A stretch of DNA of 64,000 nucleotides, taken from Hyphomicrobiales bacterium (lineage in GTDB: Bacteria > Pseudomonadota > Alphaproteobacteria > Rhizobiales > Beijerinckiaceae). The translations under genes were made by a program, and so were the position numbers. Below, one piece after another: positions 19,309 to 28,965 of the stretch; the stretch's first letter is position 1; each line of letters begins with the position of its first letter. The stretch covers positions 1,726,001-1,790,000 of the forward strand of contig CAKNFJ010000001.1 in the NCBI GenBank assembly GCA_930633495.1, read 5' to 3'. The notes beneath the pieces were generated by a model that saw nothing but the letters and a program-made list of their open reading frames with translations, did no database searches and was not told the origin of the DNA.

Positions 19309-20304
19309 TTACTTCGCGACCCAGCCTTCGTTCTCGAAGACCTTCTTGTTCGCCGCCTCGTCCTTGGCGACGAAGTCCGTGAGCTCCTTGCCCTTCATGA
19401 ACTTGGCGGTCTGGGCGGTGCGCTGCACAAACTCCTGCCATTCCGGAGTCTTGGAAACCTTCTCCAGGAGGTTGGCATAATAGCTCACCGCATCGGCCGG
19501 AACGTCCGCCGGCAGCCAGACGGTGCGCGGCATCTGGAAGGTATCGAGCGGCAGGCCAGCCTCCTTGCAAGTCGGAATGTCGCCCCAGCCCTTGCCCTCG
19601 AAGACCGGCTCACCCTTGGCGAGACGCACCGGCGAGAAGACGCAGAGCGGCTTCACCTGCCCGGCCTTCCACTGGCCGATATTCTCGTTGGGGTTGTTGG
19701 TGTTGGAGTCGATATGGCCGCCGGCGAGCTGCACGGCCGCGGCGCTGCCGCCCTGGAACGGCACATAGATCCACTTCACGCCGGTGGCGTCCTGGATCAT
19801 CGAGGTCAGGGTCTGGTCGGTGTCCTTCGACTGGCTGCCGCCCATCTTGAAGCCCATGGGCTTGGCCTTGACCGCCTCGATATAGGCCTTGGCGTCGGCA
19901 TAGGGGGCATCGCCCTTGACCCAGAGCAGGAACTCGTCGAGCGCCAGCGCCGCGACCGGCGTCAGATCCGAGACCTTGTAGCCGAGCTTGGCGACGTAAG
20001 GCAGGAGATAGGCGTTGTTGGTGCCGAAGATGACGCGGTTCGGATCGCCCTTGGCACCCTTGCCGTAGACATAACCCTCGGCGCCGGAACCACCGCCCTT
20101 GTTCACCACCACGATCGGCTGCTCGGTGAACTTGTGCTTGGTGATGATCGACTGGATCACGCGAGCGAAATTGTCGGTGCCACCGCCGGCGCCCGAGGTC
20201 ACGACGAACTCGATCGGCTTGGTCGGCTCCCAGGCCTGCGCGGCACCGATGCCGCCGAGCGCGAGCGCGCCAGTGAACGCCGCCGAGATGGCAAAGGACT
20301 TCAT
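19309..20304 (-). CDS. tctC: Tripartite tricarboxylate transporter substrate-binding protein TctC
   Basis: A 331-residue periplasmic binding protein with a signal peptide (MKSFAISAAFTGALALGG, cleavage near AQA-WEP). Bug/TctC motifs follow: PIEFVVTSGAGGGTDNFAR, GYVYGKGAKGDPNRVIFG and VPFQGGSAAAVQLAGGH. The start was set at 20304 because the signal peptide begins there with a GGGAGAGA ribosome site; the in-frame extension upstream is spurious. First gene of tctCBA, 70 bases after the PdxA-like gene. Confidence 0.92.
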   Translation of the reverse strand: MKSFAISAAFTGALALGGIGAAQAWEPTKPIEFVVTSGAGGGTDNFARVIQSIITKHKFTEQPIVVVNKGGGSGAEGYVYGKGAKGDPNRVIFGTNNAYLLPYVAKLGYKVSDLTPVAALALDEFLLWVKGDAPYADAKAYIEAVKAKPMGFKMGGSQSKDTDQTLTSMIQDATGVKWIYVPFQGGSAAAVQLAGGHIDSNTNNPNENIGQWKAGQVKPLCVFSPVRLAKGEPVFEGKGWGDIPTCKEAGLPLDTFQMPRTVWLPADVPADAVSYYANLLEKVSKTPEWQEFVQRTAQTAKFMKGKELTDFVAKDEAANKKVFENEGWVAK

Positions 20305-20374
20305 GGTTTCTCTCCCTGGGGTTTGATCTTGCGAGGCCGCTCTTGCCGGCGGCTTTGTCGAGAAATCTGGAAAA

Positions 20375-21409
20375 TCAGGCGGCGGCGCGGGCCCTGGCCT
20401 TGCCGTCCTGCGCCATCTTGATGGCGAGCGACAATGCGGCGCGGGTCGCACCAAGATTGGCGATGCCTTGGCCTGCGATCTCATAGGCCGTGCCATGGGC
20501 CGGCGTGCAGATCGGGAAGGGGAAACCTCCGATCAGGGTGACGCCACGGTCGAAGCCGATCAGCTTCATCGCGATCTGGCCCTGGTCGTGATACATCGTC
20601 AGCACGGCGTCGAAATCGCCGTTCTTCGCGCGCAGGAACACGGTGTCCGACGGGAACGGTCCTTCGACCGTGAAGCCCTTGGCCTTGGCCGCCTTCACGG
20701 CCGGCTCGATCGTCTCGATCTCGTCGCGGCCGAAATTGCCGCCGTCGCCGGCATGGGGATTGATGCCGGCGACCGCGATGCGCGGCGGGTTGAAGCCGGC
20801 CGCGCGCAGATTGGCATCGGCCAGCGTCAGCGCCCGCAGGATGCGCTCCTGCGTGATGTTCTGCGCCACTTCCGACAACGGGATATGCGAGGTGACGCGG
20901 GCGTTCCAGAGCTTGTCGAGAATGTTGAACTCGCTCGCCGCGCCCTCGAAGTCGATGGCGTCGCGCACGAAGCGGATCTCGTCGTCATAGCCGGGATAGG
21001 CGAAGCGCATCGCTGCCTTGTTGAAGGGCGTGAAGAACACCGCATCGGCCTGGCCCGAGGCGGCGAATTGCAGGGCGCGGCGGAAATTCTCGGTCGCGGC
21101 CTTGCCACCGGCCAGCGTCGCCGTGCCGCGCTTGAGATCGGCCGGGTCGTGGTTGGCGAGGTCGACGAAGACGGGCTTGTCGCCGAGCGGCAGCGCATCG
21201 CCGTCCTTCACCACCTGCACCTGCGGATCGGCGCCGCCATCCTTGATGCCGAGATCGAGCAGGCGCTTGTCGCCGAACACGACGTAACGCGCGGCGGCCC
21301 TGAGATCGGCTTCCGAGAGAATCCGCGCCGTCAGCTCCGGGCTGATGCCCGAGGGATCGCCCATCGCCACCGCGATCACCGGCAGGGCTTCGTTCATCCG
21401 CTCGCTCAT
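20375..21409 (-). CDS. pdxA: 4-hydroxythreonine-4-phosphate dehydrogenase family protein (PdxA/PdxA2)
   Basis: A 344-residue PdxA-family dehydrogenase with the three metal-binding His motifs VTSHIPL, INPHAGD and MYHDQGQ, and the start VIAVAMGDPSGISPEL. True PdxA acts in pyridoxal phosphate synthesis; PdxA2 homologues in catabolic clusters oxidise 4-phospho-threonate/erythronate and decarboxylate the product. Here the neighbours are TctABC, DapA-like, RraA-like and a SAF dehydrogenase, so a catabolic role is more likely, although no DUF1537 kinase is present. The start at 21409 has GGAG seven bases upstream. Confidence 0.88.
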   Translation of the reverse strand: MSERMNEALPVIAVAMGDPSGISPELTARILSEADLRAAARYVVFGDKRLLDLGIKDGGADPQVQVVKDGDALPLGDKPVFVDLANHDPADLKRGTATLAGGKAATENFRRALQFAASGQADAVFFTPFNKAAMRFAYPGYDDEIRFVRDAIDFEGAASEFNILDKLWNARVTSHIPLSEVAQNITQERILRALTLADANLRAAGFNPPRIAVAGINPHAGDGGNFGRDEIETIEPAVKAAKAKGFTVEGPFPSDTVFLRAKNGDFDAVLTMYHDQGQIAMKLIGFDRGVTLIGGFPFPICTPAHGTAYEIAGQGIANLGATRAALSLAIKMAQDGKARARAAA

Positions 21410-21477
21410 GGCCGCACTCCGCTGCCTGGAATTGTCTGTCGGCCCTTTCGCTAACACAGGCACCGCGTCTCCTCAAG

Positions 21478-21495
21478 TATGCTGTATGCAGCATA
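21478..21495. promoter_or_regulatory. Perfect inverted repeat, probable GntR operator
   Basis: TATGCTG-TATG-CAGCATA: a perfect 7+7 inverted repeat with a four-base spacer. It lies between the divergent pdxA-like operon (start 21409) and the SAF dehydrogenase (start 21563), 69 and 67 bases from the two starts. This is the expected place for the operator of the FCD-type GntR regulator at 23007. Confidence 0.75.
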
Positions 21496-21562
21496 ACGAG
21501 ATTGCTGTAATCATCGGAAAGGCGCCGGCCACGCCCTGACCGGCCGCGCCGGGAGGAGAACG

Positions 21563-22954
21563 ATGAATTTCCACGCGCATTACGCCGGGATCACGGAGCC
21601 CGTCGAAACCTGCCTCGCCGGCAGCGGCAGCTTCGGCCGCAGCTATCTGGCGCAGTCGCGCCGGACGCGGCTGGTCAATGCGCGCATCGCGGTGGACATG
21701 ACGGCGGAAGCCGCCGGACGCGCCTTCGCCGCCGCCGGCTTCGCGCCCTCCGACATTGCCCTGTGCGAAACCGCCGCCGAGGCGCGCGCCGCCTGGAGCA
21801 ACGGCAAATGCATCGCAGCGTCCAGCCTCGACATCGTCCTCGACCTGCCTTTCCGGCTGCTCGTCGAGGCGACCGGCAGCCCGGAGGGCGCGACCGCCTA
21901 CAGCCTCGCCGCCATCGATGCCGGCCGGCATGTCGCGCTGGTCTCGAAGGAAGCCGACAGCGTCGTCGGGCCGGGGCTGGCGCGGCTCGCCCGCGACAAG
22001 GGCGTGGTGGTGACGCCGGTCGATGGCGACCAGCCGAGCCTGCTGATCGCGCTCGCAAGCTGGGCCGAGGTGCTGGGCCTCGAGATCATCGCAGCCGGCA
22101 AGTCGAGCGAATACGACTTCGTCCTCGATGCCGCGACGGGCAACGTCACCTGCAATGGCGTGACGCACGCCCTGCCGGCTTTGCGCGATTATTGGCTACC
22201 GGGATCACGCTCCATCGTCGCCAATGCGGCGGAGCGGGCCCGCATCCTCGGCGAAGCCTTCCCGCTGCGCGCCGTGCCCGATCTCTGCGAGATGACGCTC
22301 GTCGCCAATGCGCTGGATTTCTCGGCCGACGCCGCCGGCTTCCATGCACCGCCGGCGCGCATCCCCGAATTGGCCGACCTCTTTGCCGAGCGCGGCGAGG
22401 GCGGGCTTCTGGGCGGGACGCGCCGCATCGACGTCTTCCACCATCTGCGACTGGCCGAGGAAGCGAGCTTCGCCGGCGGCGTCTTCATCGTCGTGCGCTG
22501 CGACAATGCCGAGACCTGGGAGATGCTCGCCGGCAAGGGCCATGTCGTCAGCCGCAGCGGCAAGGCGGCGGCGCTCTATCTGCCGCGCCACCTGCTCGGC
22601 GTGGAAGTCGCCACCTCCATTCTCGACGCCGCCGGCCTCGGCCGCTCGGGCTATGGCGAGGACTACCGACCAAGGCAGGATCTCGTCGCGGTAGCGCAGC
22701 GCGACCTCGCCGCAGGAACTGTCCTGAAGATGGGCGGGCACCATCACAGCATCGACGGCGTTGGGGCGGAGATCCGGCCCGCTGCATCGCTGGCAGCCGA
22801 CCGCCCTGCCCCGTTCTATCTCGCCGCCGACCGGCCACTGGTGCGTGCCGTGAAGGCCGGCACGGCGATCTGCCTCGGCGATGTCGAGATCGCAGGCGAT
22901 TCTGGATTGCTCGCGATGCGCCGGCGCCAGGACGCGCTCTTCGCTGCCGTTTGA
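21563..22954 (+). CDS. NAD(P)-dependent dehydrogenase with C-terminal SAF domain
   Basis: A 463-residue protein. It has an N-terminal nucleotide-binding fold (CLAGSGSFGRSYL, residues 17-29), homoserine-dehydrogenase-like central parts (LLVEATGSPEG and HVALVSKEAD) and a C-terminal SAF domain (about 375-450; RDLAAGTVLKMGG and CLGDVEIAGDSGL). Related proteins are usually annotated as homoserine dehydrogenase or SAF domain protein and occur in sugar-acid degradation clusters. It is divergent from the pdxA-tct operon and followed by the GntR regulator, so it probably oxidises an intermediate of the same pathway. The substrate is unknown. Confidence 0.8.
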   Translation: MNFHAHYAGITEPVETCLAGSGSFGRSYLAQSRRTRLVNARIAVDMTAEAAGRAFAAAGFAPSDIALCETAAEARAAWSNGKCIAASSLDIVLDLPFRLLVEATGSPEGATAYSLAAIDAGRHVALVSKEADSVVGPGLARLARDKGVVVTPVDGDQPSLLIALASWAEVLGLEIIAAGKSSEYDFVLDAATGNVTCNGVTHALPALRDYWLPGSRSIVANAAERARILGEAFPLRAVPDLCEMTLVANALDFSADAAGFHAPPARIPELADLFAERGEGGLLGGTRRIDVFHHLRLAEEASFAGGVFIVVRCDNAETWEMLAGKGHVVSRSGKAAALYLPRHLLGVEVATSILDAAGLGRSGYGEDYRPRQDLVAVAQRDLAAGTVLKMGGHHHSIDGVGAEIRPAASLAADRPAPFYLAADRPLVRAVKAGTAICLGDVEIAGDSGLLAMRRRQDALFAAV

Positions 22955-23006
22955 CAGTGTCGGCGCCACATGCCGTAACGGACTGGCCGAGAACAATGGA
23001 GCAGCG

Positions 23007-23672
23007 ATGAGCGAGACGGCGGCCGACTATCCCCGGATCACGCGGCGGACCTTGCATGACGAGGTCCTGGAACGTGTGCGCGACATGATTATCGAGGGGC
23101 AACTCGCTCCCGGCCAGCGCATCAACGAGGGTCTCGTCGGAGCGCAACTCGGGGTGTCGCGCACACCGCTGCGCGAGGCGATCAAGACGCTCGCCAGCGA
23201 AGGGCTCGTCGAGATCCTGCCGGCAAAGGGGGCCATCGTCCGCAAGTTCTCGGCACGCGACCTCGCCGACATTCTGGAGGTCATCAAGAGCCTGGAGCAG
23301 CTCGGCGGCCGCATCGCCTGCGCCCAGGCCAGCGACGCGACCATCGAGGCGATCCACAAGCTCCATCGGGAGATGCTGGCGCTCTACGCCACCCGCGACC
23401 GGCTCGATTACTTCAAGCTGAACCAGGCCATCCACAGTGCGATCGTCGCGGCGTCCGGCAATCCGGTGCTGGCCGAGATGCACACCACGCTGCAGTCGCG
23501 CATCAAGCGTTTGCGCTTCGTCGGCAATGAAGGCCCGGAAAAATGGGCCGGCGCCGTCGCCGAGCATGAACAGATGATGGCCGCGCTGCTGAGGCGCGAC
23601 GCCGACGCCCTCGCCGAGGCCATCGGCCGCCATATGGACACCACGCTGGTGCGGGTCCGCGAAGTGCTCTGA
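23007..23672 (+). CDS. GntR family transcriptional regulator (FCD-type)
   Basis: A 221-residue regulator with an N-terminal winged HTH (LHDEVLERVRDMI, VGAQLGVSRTPLREAIKTL, EGLVEILPAKGAIV) and a C-terminal all-helical FCD ligand domain (about 80-215, including NQAIHSAIVAASGNPVL). Ligands of this domain are usually organic acids bound through a metal. The ATG at 23007 is preferred; the frame extends upstream over the end of the previous gene. The likely target is the inverted repeat at 21478-21495, with repression released by the pathway substrate. Confidence 0.9.
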   Translation: MSETAADYPRITRRTLHDEVLERVRDMIIEGQLAPGQRINEGLVGAQLGVSRTPLREAIKTLASEGLVEILPAKGAIVRKFSARDLADILEVIKSLEQLGGRIACAQASDATIEAIHKLHREMLALYATRDRLDYFKLNQAIHSAIVAASGNPVLAEMHTTLQSRIKRLRFVGNEGPEKWAGAVAEHEQMMAALLRRDADALAEAIGRHMDTTLVRVREVL

Positions 23673-24104
23673 AAACCCGTTCGAACGGCGGCCTCCTCCC
23701 GACAGTCTAGGCACATGGGCTAGCTGGATTTTCAGAAGCTGATCCGAACCTTGTACGCGAGGTCATCCCGGACCGAGCGCGGCGAAGATCCGGGATGCCC
23801 CGCGCTTTTATCGGCCATAAGGCCATCTTCAGATCATGGTATTCCTCAGCAGCCGGGCTCCGGGGGCTCCAAGACCCCGGGGCAGGCTTGGGAAGCGGCC
23901 TATTCCCGCCGGCCGTTCGAGGCGTCGCGCAATCGTTTACCCACCCCCAGGGGCACGAAAAGCCCGCGGAAACGACTATTCGCCTCCTTCGACTTTCAAT
24001 AAACTGTTGATCAAGGCGGCTCGGGAAGTTCGGTCCACGAAGCTTCCGATACACAGGGACCATCTTCCGCCCATGACGGCGGAGAGGCGTTCAAGGAGAC
24101 ATCC
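23673..24104. other. Gene-free 432-bp interval upstream of dppA
   Basis: I see no convincing gene here. The interval holds a short REP-like palindrome (GGTCATCCCGGA...TCCGGGATGCC, 23761-23799), GC-rich palindromic text around 23860-23895, and a region of lower GC (23975-24100) that should contain the dppA promoter and leader, ending with an AAGGAGA ribosome site close to the ATG. Small open frames across it overlap each other on several frames and look random. Confidence 0.6.
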
Positions 24105-25697
24105 ATGAAAAAGATTTTGTTGGCGACGCTGTCGGCCTCCGCGCTGATGGCGGCGCAGCCCCTGATGGCGAAGACGCTGGTCTATTGCTCGGAGGGCAGC
24201 CCCGAGAATTTCGCGCCGAGCGTGAACACGACCGGCACCTCCTTCGACGCGAATACCCAGATCTACGACACCATCGTCCAGTTCGAGCGCGGCGGCACCA
24301 AGGTCCAGCCCGGCTTGGCAGAGAAGTGGGACATCTCGGCCGACGGCCTGACCTACACCTTCCACCTGCGCAAGGGCGTGAAGTGGCACGCCAACAAGAA
24401 CTTCAAGCCGACGCGCGACTTCAACGCCGACGACGTGATGTTCATGATCGAGCGGCAGTGGAAGGAGGATCACCCGTTCTTCAAGGTGACAAGCTCGAAC
24501 CACTCCTACTTCAACGACATGGGCATGCCCAAGCTCTTGAAGTCGGTCGAGAAGGTCGATGACTACACGGTCAGGATCACGCTGAACCAGCCGGAGGCGC
24601 CGTTCCTCTCCGACCTCGCCATGCAGTACGCCAGCGTGCAGTCGAAAGAATACGCCGACGCGATGCTGAAGGCGGGCACGCCCGAGAAGATCGACCAGGA
24701 GCCGGTCGGCACCGGCCCGTTCTATCTGGTGCAGTACCAGAAGGACGCGATTATCCGCTACAAGGCCTTCCCCGAATACTGGGCCGGCAAAGCCAAGATC
24801 GACGACCTGATCTTCGCGATCACGCCGGACGCCTCGGTGCGCTGGGCCAAGCTCCAGAAGGGCGAATGCCATGTCATGCCCTATCCGAACCCCGCCGATC
24901 TCGACGCGATCAAGAAGGACGCCAATGTCCAGATCCTGGAGCAGCCGGGCCTGAACATCGGCTATCTCGCCTACAACACCACCAAGAAGCCCTTCGACGA
25001 CGTCAAGGTGCGCCGCGCCATCAACAAGGCGATCAACAAGAAGGCGATCATCGACGCGGTCTATCTCTCCAGCGGCATCGCCGCGACCAACCCGATCCCG
25101 CCCTCGATGTGGTCCTACAACGAGACGATCAAGGACGACCCCTATGATCCGGAGGCGGCCAAGAAGGAGCTGGCCGAGGCCGGTTATCCGAACGGGCTGG
25201 AGATCGACCTCTGGGCGATGCCGGTGCAGCGCCCCTACAACCCGAACGCCAAGCGCATCGCCGAGCTGATGCAGGCCGACCTCGCCAAGGTCGGCGTCAA
25301 GGCCGAGATCAAGAGCTTCGAATGGGGCGAGTACCGCAAGCGCATGCAGGCGGGCGAGCACCAGACGGGCATGCTCGGCTGGACCGGCGACAATGGCGAT
25401 CCGGACAACTTCCTGCACACGCTTCTGGGCTGCGACTCGGCCAAGACCAACGGCTCGAACGTCGCCAAATTCTGCTACAAGCCGTTCGAGGATCTCGTCG
25501 TGAAGGCGAAGACCGTGACCGACCAGGCCGAGCGCGAGAAGCTCTATCAGCAGGCCCAGGTGATCTTCAAGGAACAGTCGCCCTGGTTCACCATCGCGCA
25601 TGCGGTGCAGCTGAAGCCCGTCCGCAAGGAGGTGAAGGACTTCAAGCTCTCGCCGTTCAGCCGCCACGTCTTCTACGGCGTCGATATCGGCAAGTGA
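24105..25697 (+). CDS. dppA: Dipeptide/oligopeptide ABC transporter substrate-binding protein
   Basis: A 530-residue periplasmic binding protein of family 5 with a signal peptide (MKKILLATLSASALMAAQPLMA, cut before KTLVYCSEG). Family marks are YDTIVQFERGGTKVQPGLAEKW near the start and FTLNQPEAPFL-like and GTGPFYL segments. It captures peptides and feeds the DppBC pore. A strong AAGGAGA lies before the ATG. It is the first gene of dppABCDF, and the 281-base gap before dppB may hold an mRNA stem that keeps dppA expression high. Confidence 0.93.
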   Translation: MKKILLATLSASALMAAQPLMAKTLVYCSEGSPENFAPSVNTTGTSFDANTQIYDTIVQFERGGTKVQPGLAEKWDISADGLTYTFHLRKGVKWHANKNFKPTRDFNADDVMFMIERQWKEDHPFFKVTSSNHSYFNDMGMPKLLKSVEKVDDYTVRITLNQPEAPFLSDLAMQYASVQSKEYADAMLKAGTPEKIDQEPVGTGPFYLVQYQKDAIIRYKAFPEYWAGKAKIDDLIFAITPDASVRWAKLQKGECHVMPYPNPADLDAIKKDANVQILEQPGLNIGYLAYNTTKKPFDDVKVRRAINKAINKKAIIDAVYLSSGIAATNPIPPSMWSYNETIKDDPYDPEAAKKELAEAGYPNGLEIDLWAMPVQRPYNPNAKRIAELMQADLAKVGVKAEIKSFEWGEYRKRMQAGEHQTGMLGWTGDNGDPDNFLHTLLGCDSAKTNGSNVAKFCYKPFEDLVVKAKTVTDQAEREKLYQQAQVIFKEQSPWFTIAHAVQLKPVRKEVKDFKLSPFSRHVFYGVDIGK

Positions 25698-25978
25698 TGC
25701 CACAGCTCTGAATTTCGGTGCGGGCCGGGCATTTATTGCTCCGCCCGCACCCGCCTGATTTCGATCATTGCGTCATGGAAGCGCTGATATTTTCAGGTCT
25801 TGCGCGCATCGCAGCCGGCTACGGCGCATGCGACGCCAGAACCCACAGCTTTCGACGCGCCGTCCTTGATCTTTCTCCCGATCTGGTGTTTTGCGCTCCG
25901 CCAAAATTCGAACTTGAATAAAACGACAAGACGAGCCGCTGCGCAGGACGTGCCCCGGCCAAAATGACTGGCAGAACC

Positions 25979-26989
25979 ATGCTGCGCTTCATCTTCACAC
26001 GGCTGAGCCTGGTCATCCCGACCTTCATCGGCATCACGCTGCTGGCCTTCTTCCTAGTGCGACTCGTGCCGGGCGACCCGATCGAGACCATGGCCGGCGA
26101 GCGCGGCATCGACGCCGCCCGCCACGCCCAGCTTCTCACCGAATACGGGCTCGACCGGCCGCTGCTCGTCCAGTACGGCAAGTATATCGAGCGCGTGGTG
26201 CAGGGCGATCTCGGCAAGTCGATCGTCACCCGCGACAGCGTTCTCTCCGAGTTCGGCCAGCTCTTCCCGGCGACGATCGAGCTCGCGCTCTGCGCCATCA
26301 TCATCGCGCTCCTCGTCGGCCTGCCGGCCGGCATCATCGCTGCGGTGAAGCGAAACTCGATCTTCGACCACGGCGTGATGGGCATCTCGCTGACCGGCTA
26401 TTCGATGCCGATCTTCTGGTGGGGCCTGCTGCTGATCCTGCTGTTCTCGGTGCAGCTCGGCATCACGCCGGTCTCGGGCCGCATCGCGGTGCAGTATTTC
26501 ATCGAGCCGGTCACCGGGTTCCTGACCATCGACAGCCTGCTCGCCGGCGACATCGACGCCTTCTGGTCGGCACTGTCGCATCTCATCCTGCCGGCCATCG
26601 TGCTCGGCACGGTGCCGCTCGCCGTCATCGCCCGCATGACGCGCTCGGCGATGCTGGAGGTGCTGGGCGAGGATTATATCCGCACGGCCCGCGCCAAGGG
26701 CATGGCGCCGATCCGGGTCGTCGCGCTGCATGCCTTGCGCAACGCGCTGATCCCGGTCGTCACCGTGATCGGCCTGCAGGTCGGCACGCTCTTCACCGGG
26801 GCGATCCTGACCGAGACGATCTTCTCCTGGCCAGGTGTCGGCAAATGGCTGATCGAGGCGATCAGCCGGCGCGACTATCCGGTCCTGCAAGGCGGCACCC
26901 TGCTGCTCGGCATGGTCGTGATGAGCGTGAACCTCATCGTCGATCTGCTCTACGGCCTGATCAATCCGCGCATCAGGCACGCCAAATGA
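25979..26989 (+). CDS. dppB: Dipeptide ABC transporter permease DppB
   Basis: About 336 residues with six membrane helices. It starts MLRFIFTRLSLVIPTFIGIT, the usual DppB beginning, contains FFLVRLVPGDP and ends with the EAA loop region (EDYIRTARAKGMAPIRVV) and TILTE-TIFSWPGVG. It forms half of the peptide channel. A start five codons earlier (25964) is also possible. The 281 bases before it contain no credible gene; GC drops around 25850-25925. Confidence 0.92.
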   Translation: MLRFIFTRLSLVIPTFIGITLLAFFLVRLVPGDPIETMAGERGIDAARHAQLLTEYGLDRPLLVQYGKYIERVVQGDLGKSIVTRDSVLSEFGQLFPATIELALCAIIIALLVGLPAGIIAAVKRNSIFDHGVMGISLTGYSMPIFWWGLLLILLFSVQLGITPVSGRIAVQYFIEPVTGFLTIDSLLAGDIDAFWSALSHLILPAIVLGTVPLAVIARMTRSAMLEVLGEDYIRTARAKGMAPIRVVALHALRNALIPVVTVIGLQVGTLFTGAILTETIFSWPGVGKWLIEAISRRDYPVLQGGTLLLGMVVMSVNLIVDLLYGLINPRIRHAK

Positions 26990-27029
26990 ACCGCCCCTCG
27001 TTTTGCAGCTCCCATTGGAGCCCTCGCCC

Positions 27030-27938
27030 ATGAGCGCCCAAATCCTCGAAGCCCCCACCGCCGCGCCGAGCGTCGCCCCGCCGCATCCGCTGCGTGAATT
27101 CTGGACCTATTTCAGCGCCAATCGCGGCGCCGTCGCCGGCCTCGTCGTGATCGTGCTGGTGCTGCTCTGCGCGCTGTTCGCGCCGTGGATCGCGCCGCAT
27201 GATCCGAACCTGACCAACAACGCCGTCTTCCTGAAGCCGCCGTTCTGGCAGGAGGGCGGCTCGCTCTCCTATCCGCTCGGCACCGACGCGATCGGCCGCG
27301 ACATCCTCTCGCGCCTGCTCTTCGGCGCGCGGCTCTCGCTGGTGATCGGCATCGCGGTCGTCGCGCTCGCCATCGTCGTCGGCATCGTGCTCGGCCTCAT
27401 CGCCGGCTACTTCAAGGGCATCGCCGACATCGCGATCATGCGCCTGATGGACATCTTGATGACGATGCCGAGCCTGCTGCTCGCCATCGTCATCGTCGCG
27501 ATCCTCGGCCCCGGCCTGATGAACGCGATGCTGGCCGTCGCCATCGTCGTGCTGCCGCATTACGTCCGCATCACCCGCGCCGCCGTGATCACCGAATCCT
27601 CCAAGGATTATGTGATCGCGGCCAAGGTCAGCGGCGCGCAGACCGCCCGGCTGATGTTCTCCGAGATCCTACCGAACTGCGCCGCGCCGCTGATCGTGCA
27701 GGCGACGCTCGGCGTCTCGACCGCGATCCTCGACGCCGCCGCGCTCGGCTTCCTCGGCCTCGGCGCCCAGCCGCCGACCCCGGAATGGGGCACGATGCTC
27801 GCCGATGCGCGCGAATTCGTGCTGCGCGCCTGGTGGGTCGTCACCTTCCCGGGCCTTGCCATCCTCATCACCGTGCTCGCCTTCAACCTTCTCGGTGACG
27901 GCCTGCGCGATGCGCTCGACCCCAAGCTGAAGCGCTGA
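27030..27938 (+). CDS. dppC: Dipeptide ABC transporter permease DppC
   Basis: A 302-residue permease with the DppC N-terminal helix ([21 protein letters not shown]), [21 protein letters not shown] and the loop [19 protein letters not shown]. It pairs with DppB. Start MSAQILEAP at 27030; an upstream in-frame Met at 27003 adds nine residues without support. It lies 41 bases after dppB and four bases before dppD. Confidence 0.93.
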   Translation: MSAQILEAPTAAPSVAPPHPLREFWTYFSANRGAVAGLVVIVLVLLCALFAPWIAPHDPNLTNNAVFLKPPFWQEGGSLSYPLGTDAIGRDILSRLLFGARLSLVIGIAVVALAIVVGIVLGLIAGYFKGIADIAIMRLMDILMTMPSLLLAIVIVAILGPGLMNAMLAVAIVVLPHYVRITRAAVITESSKDYVIAAKVSGAQTARLMFSEILPNCAAPLIVQATLGVSTAILDAAALGFLGLGAQPPTPEWGTMLADAREFVLRAWWVVTFPGLAILITVLAFNLLGDGLRDALDPKLKR

Positions 27939-27942
27939 TCCC

Positions 27943-28965
27943 ATGCCCCTGCTCGAAATCGAAAACCTCAGCGTCGAATTCCCCACCTCCCAGGGGACGC
28001 TCCGCGCCGTCGACCGCATCGACCTCACCCTCGACGAGGGCGAGGTGCTCGGCGTGGTCGGCGAATCCGGCTCCGGCAAGAGCGTCACCATGCTCGCGTT
28101 GATGGGCCTCGTCGGCTATCCCGGCCGCGTCCGCGCCGACAAGCTGCGCTTCGACGGCCGCGACCTGCTCACCATGCCCGCCCGCGAGCGCCGCCAGCTC
28201 ACCGGCAAGGACGTGGCGATGATCTTCCAGGAGCCGAGCACCAGCCTGAACCCCTGCTTCACCATCGGTTTCCAGCTCGCCGAGACGCTGAAGAAGCACG
28301 AGAGCATGGACGGCAAGGCGGCGAAGCGCCGCTCGATCGAGCTGCTCGAACAGGTCGGCATTCCCGCGCCGGAGAGCCGCCTCAAGGCCTTCCCGCATCA
28401 GATGTCCGGCGGCATGAACCAGCGCGTGATGATCGCGATGGCGATCGCCTGCAATCCGCGCCTGCTGATCGCCGACGAGCCGACCACGGCGCTCGACGTC
28501 ACCATCCAGGCGCAGATCCTCGAATTGTTGATGACGCTGCAGCGCGAGCGCAATATGGCGCTGGTGCTCATCACCCATAATATGGGCGTCGTCGCCGAGA
28601 CGGCGCAGCGCATCATGGTGATGTATGCCGGGCAGATCATGGAGGAGCGGAAGGTCGACGCGCTCTTCGCCGACCCGCAGCATCCCTATTCCGCTGCGCT
28701 GCTGGCGGCCCTGCCGGAGCGCAGCGAGAACGCGACGCGGCTCGCCACCATTCCCGGCATGGTGCCCGGCTTGAACGACCGGCCGCGAGGCTGTCTGTTC
28801 AGCCCGCGCTGCGCCTATGCGACGGATCATTCGCGCAACGTCCAGCCGGAGCTGCGCCCCTGGCGCGACGGGCATGTGCGTTGTCACTATCCGCTCGGCG
28901 ATCCGCAACGCGACACCGAACGCGCCCGCGACGAAGCCGGCCGGGCGAAGGAGGCCGTGCGATGA
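27943..28965 (+). CDS. dppD: Dipeptide ABC transporter ATP-binding protein DppD
   Basis: A 340-residue ATPase with Walker [11 protein letters not shown], the signature [15 protein letters not shown], Walker [14 protein letters not shown] and the C-terminal oligopeptide domain ([15 protein letters not shown]). It energises the DppBC channel together with DppF. The stop overlaps the dppF ATG by four bases. Confidence 0.94.
   Translation: MPLLEIENLSVEFPTSQGTLRAVDRIDLTLDEGEVLGVVGESGSGKSVTMLALMGLVGYPGRVRADKLRFDGRDLLTMPARERRQLTGKDVAMIFQEPSTSLNPCFTIGFQLAETLKKHESMDGKAAKRRSIELLEQVGIPAPESRLKAFPHQMSGGMNQRVMIAMAIACNPRLLIADEPTTALDVTIQAQILELLMTLQRERNMALVLITHNMGVVAETAQRIMVMYAGQIMEERKVDALFADPQHPYSAALLAALPERSENATRLATIPGMVPGLNDRPRGCLFSPRCAYATDHSRNVQPELRPWRDGHVRCHYPLGDPQRDTERARDEAGRAKEAVR

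Noticed and set aside
17122..20421. Long plus-strand frames opposite tctA and tctC
   Set aside because: Low-complexity Arg/Asp/His/Gln composition and no motifs; they mirror the real minus-strand transporter genes.
25718..25921. A 67-aa gene between dppA and dppB
   Set aside because: No ribosome site, no homology and atypical composition; more likely an intergenic leader.
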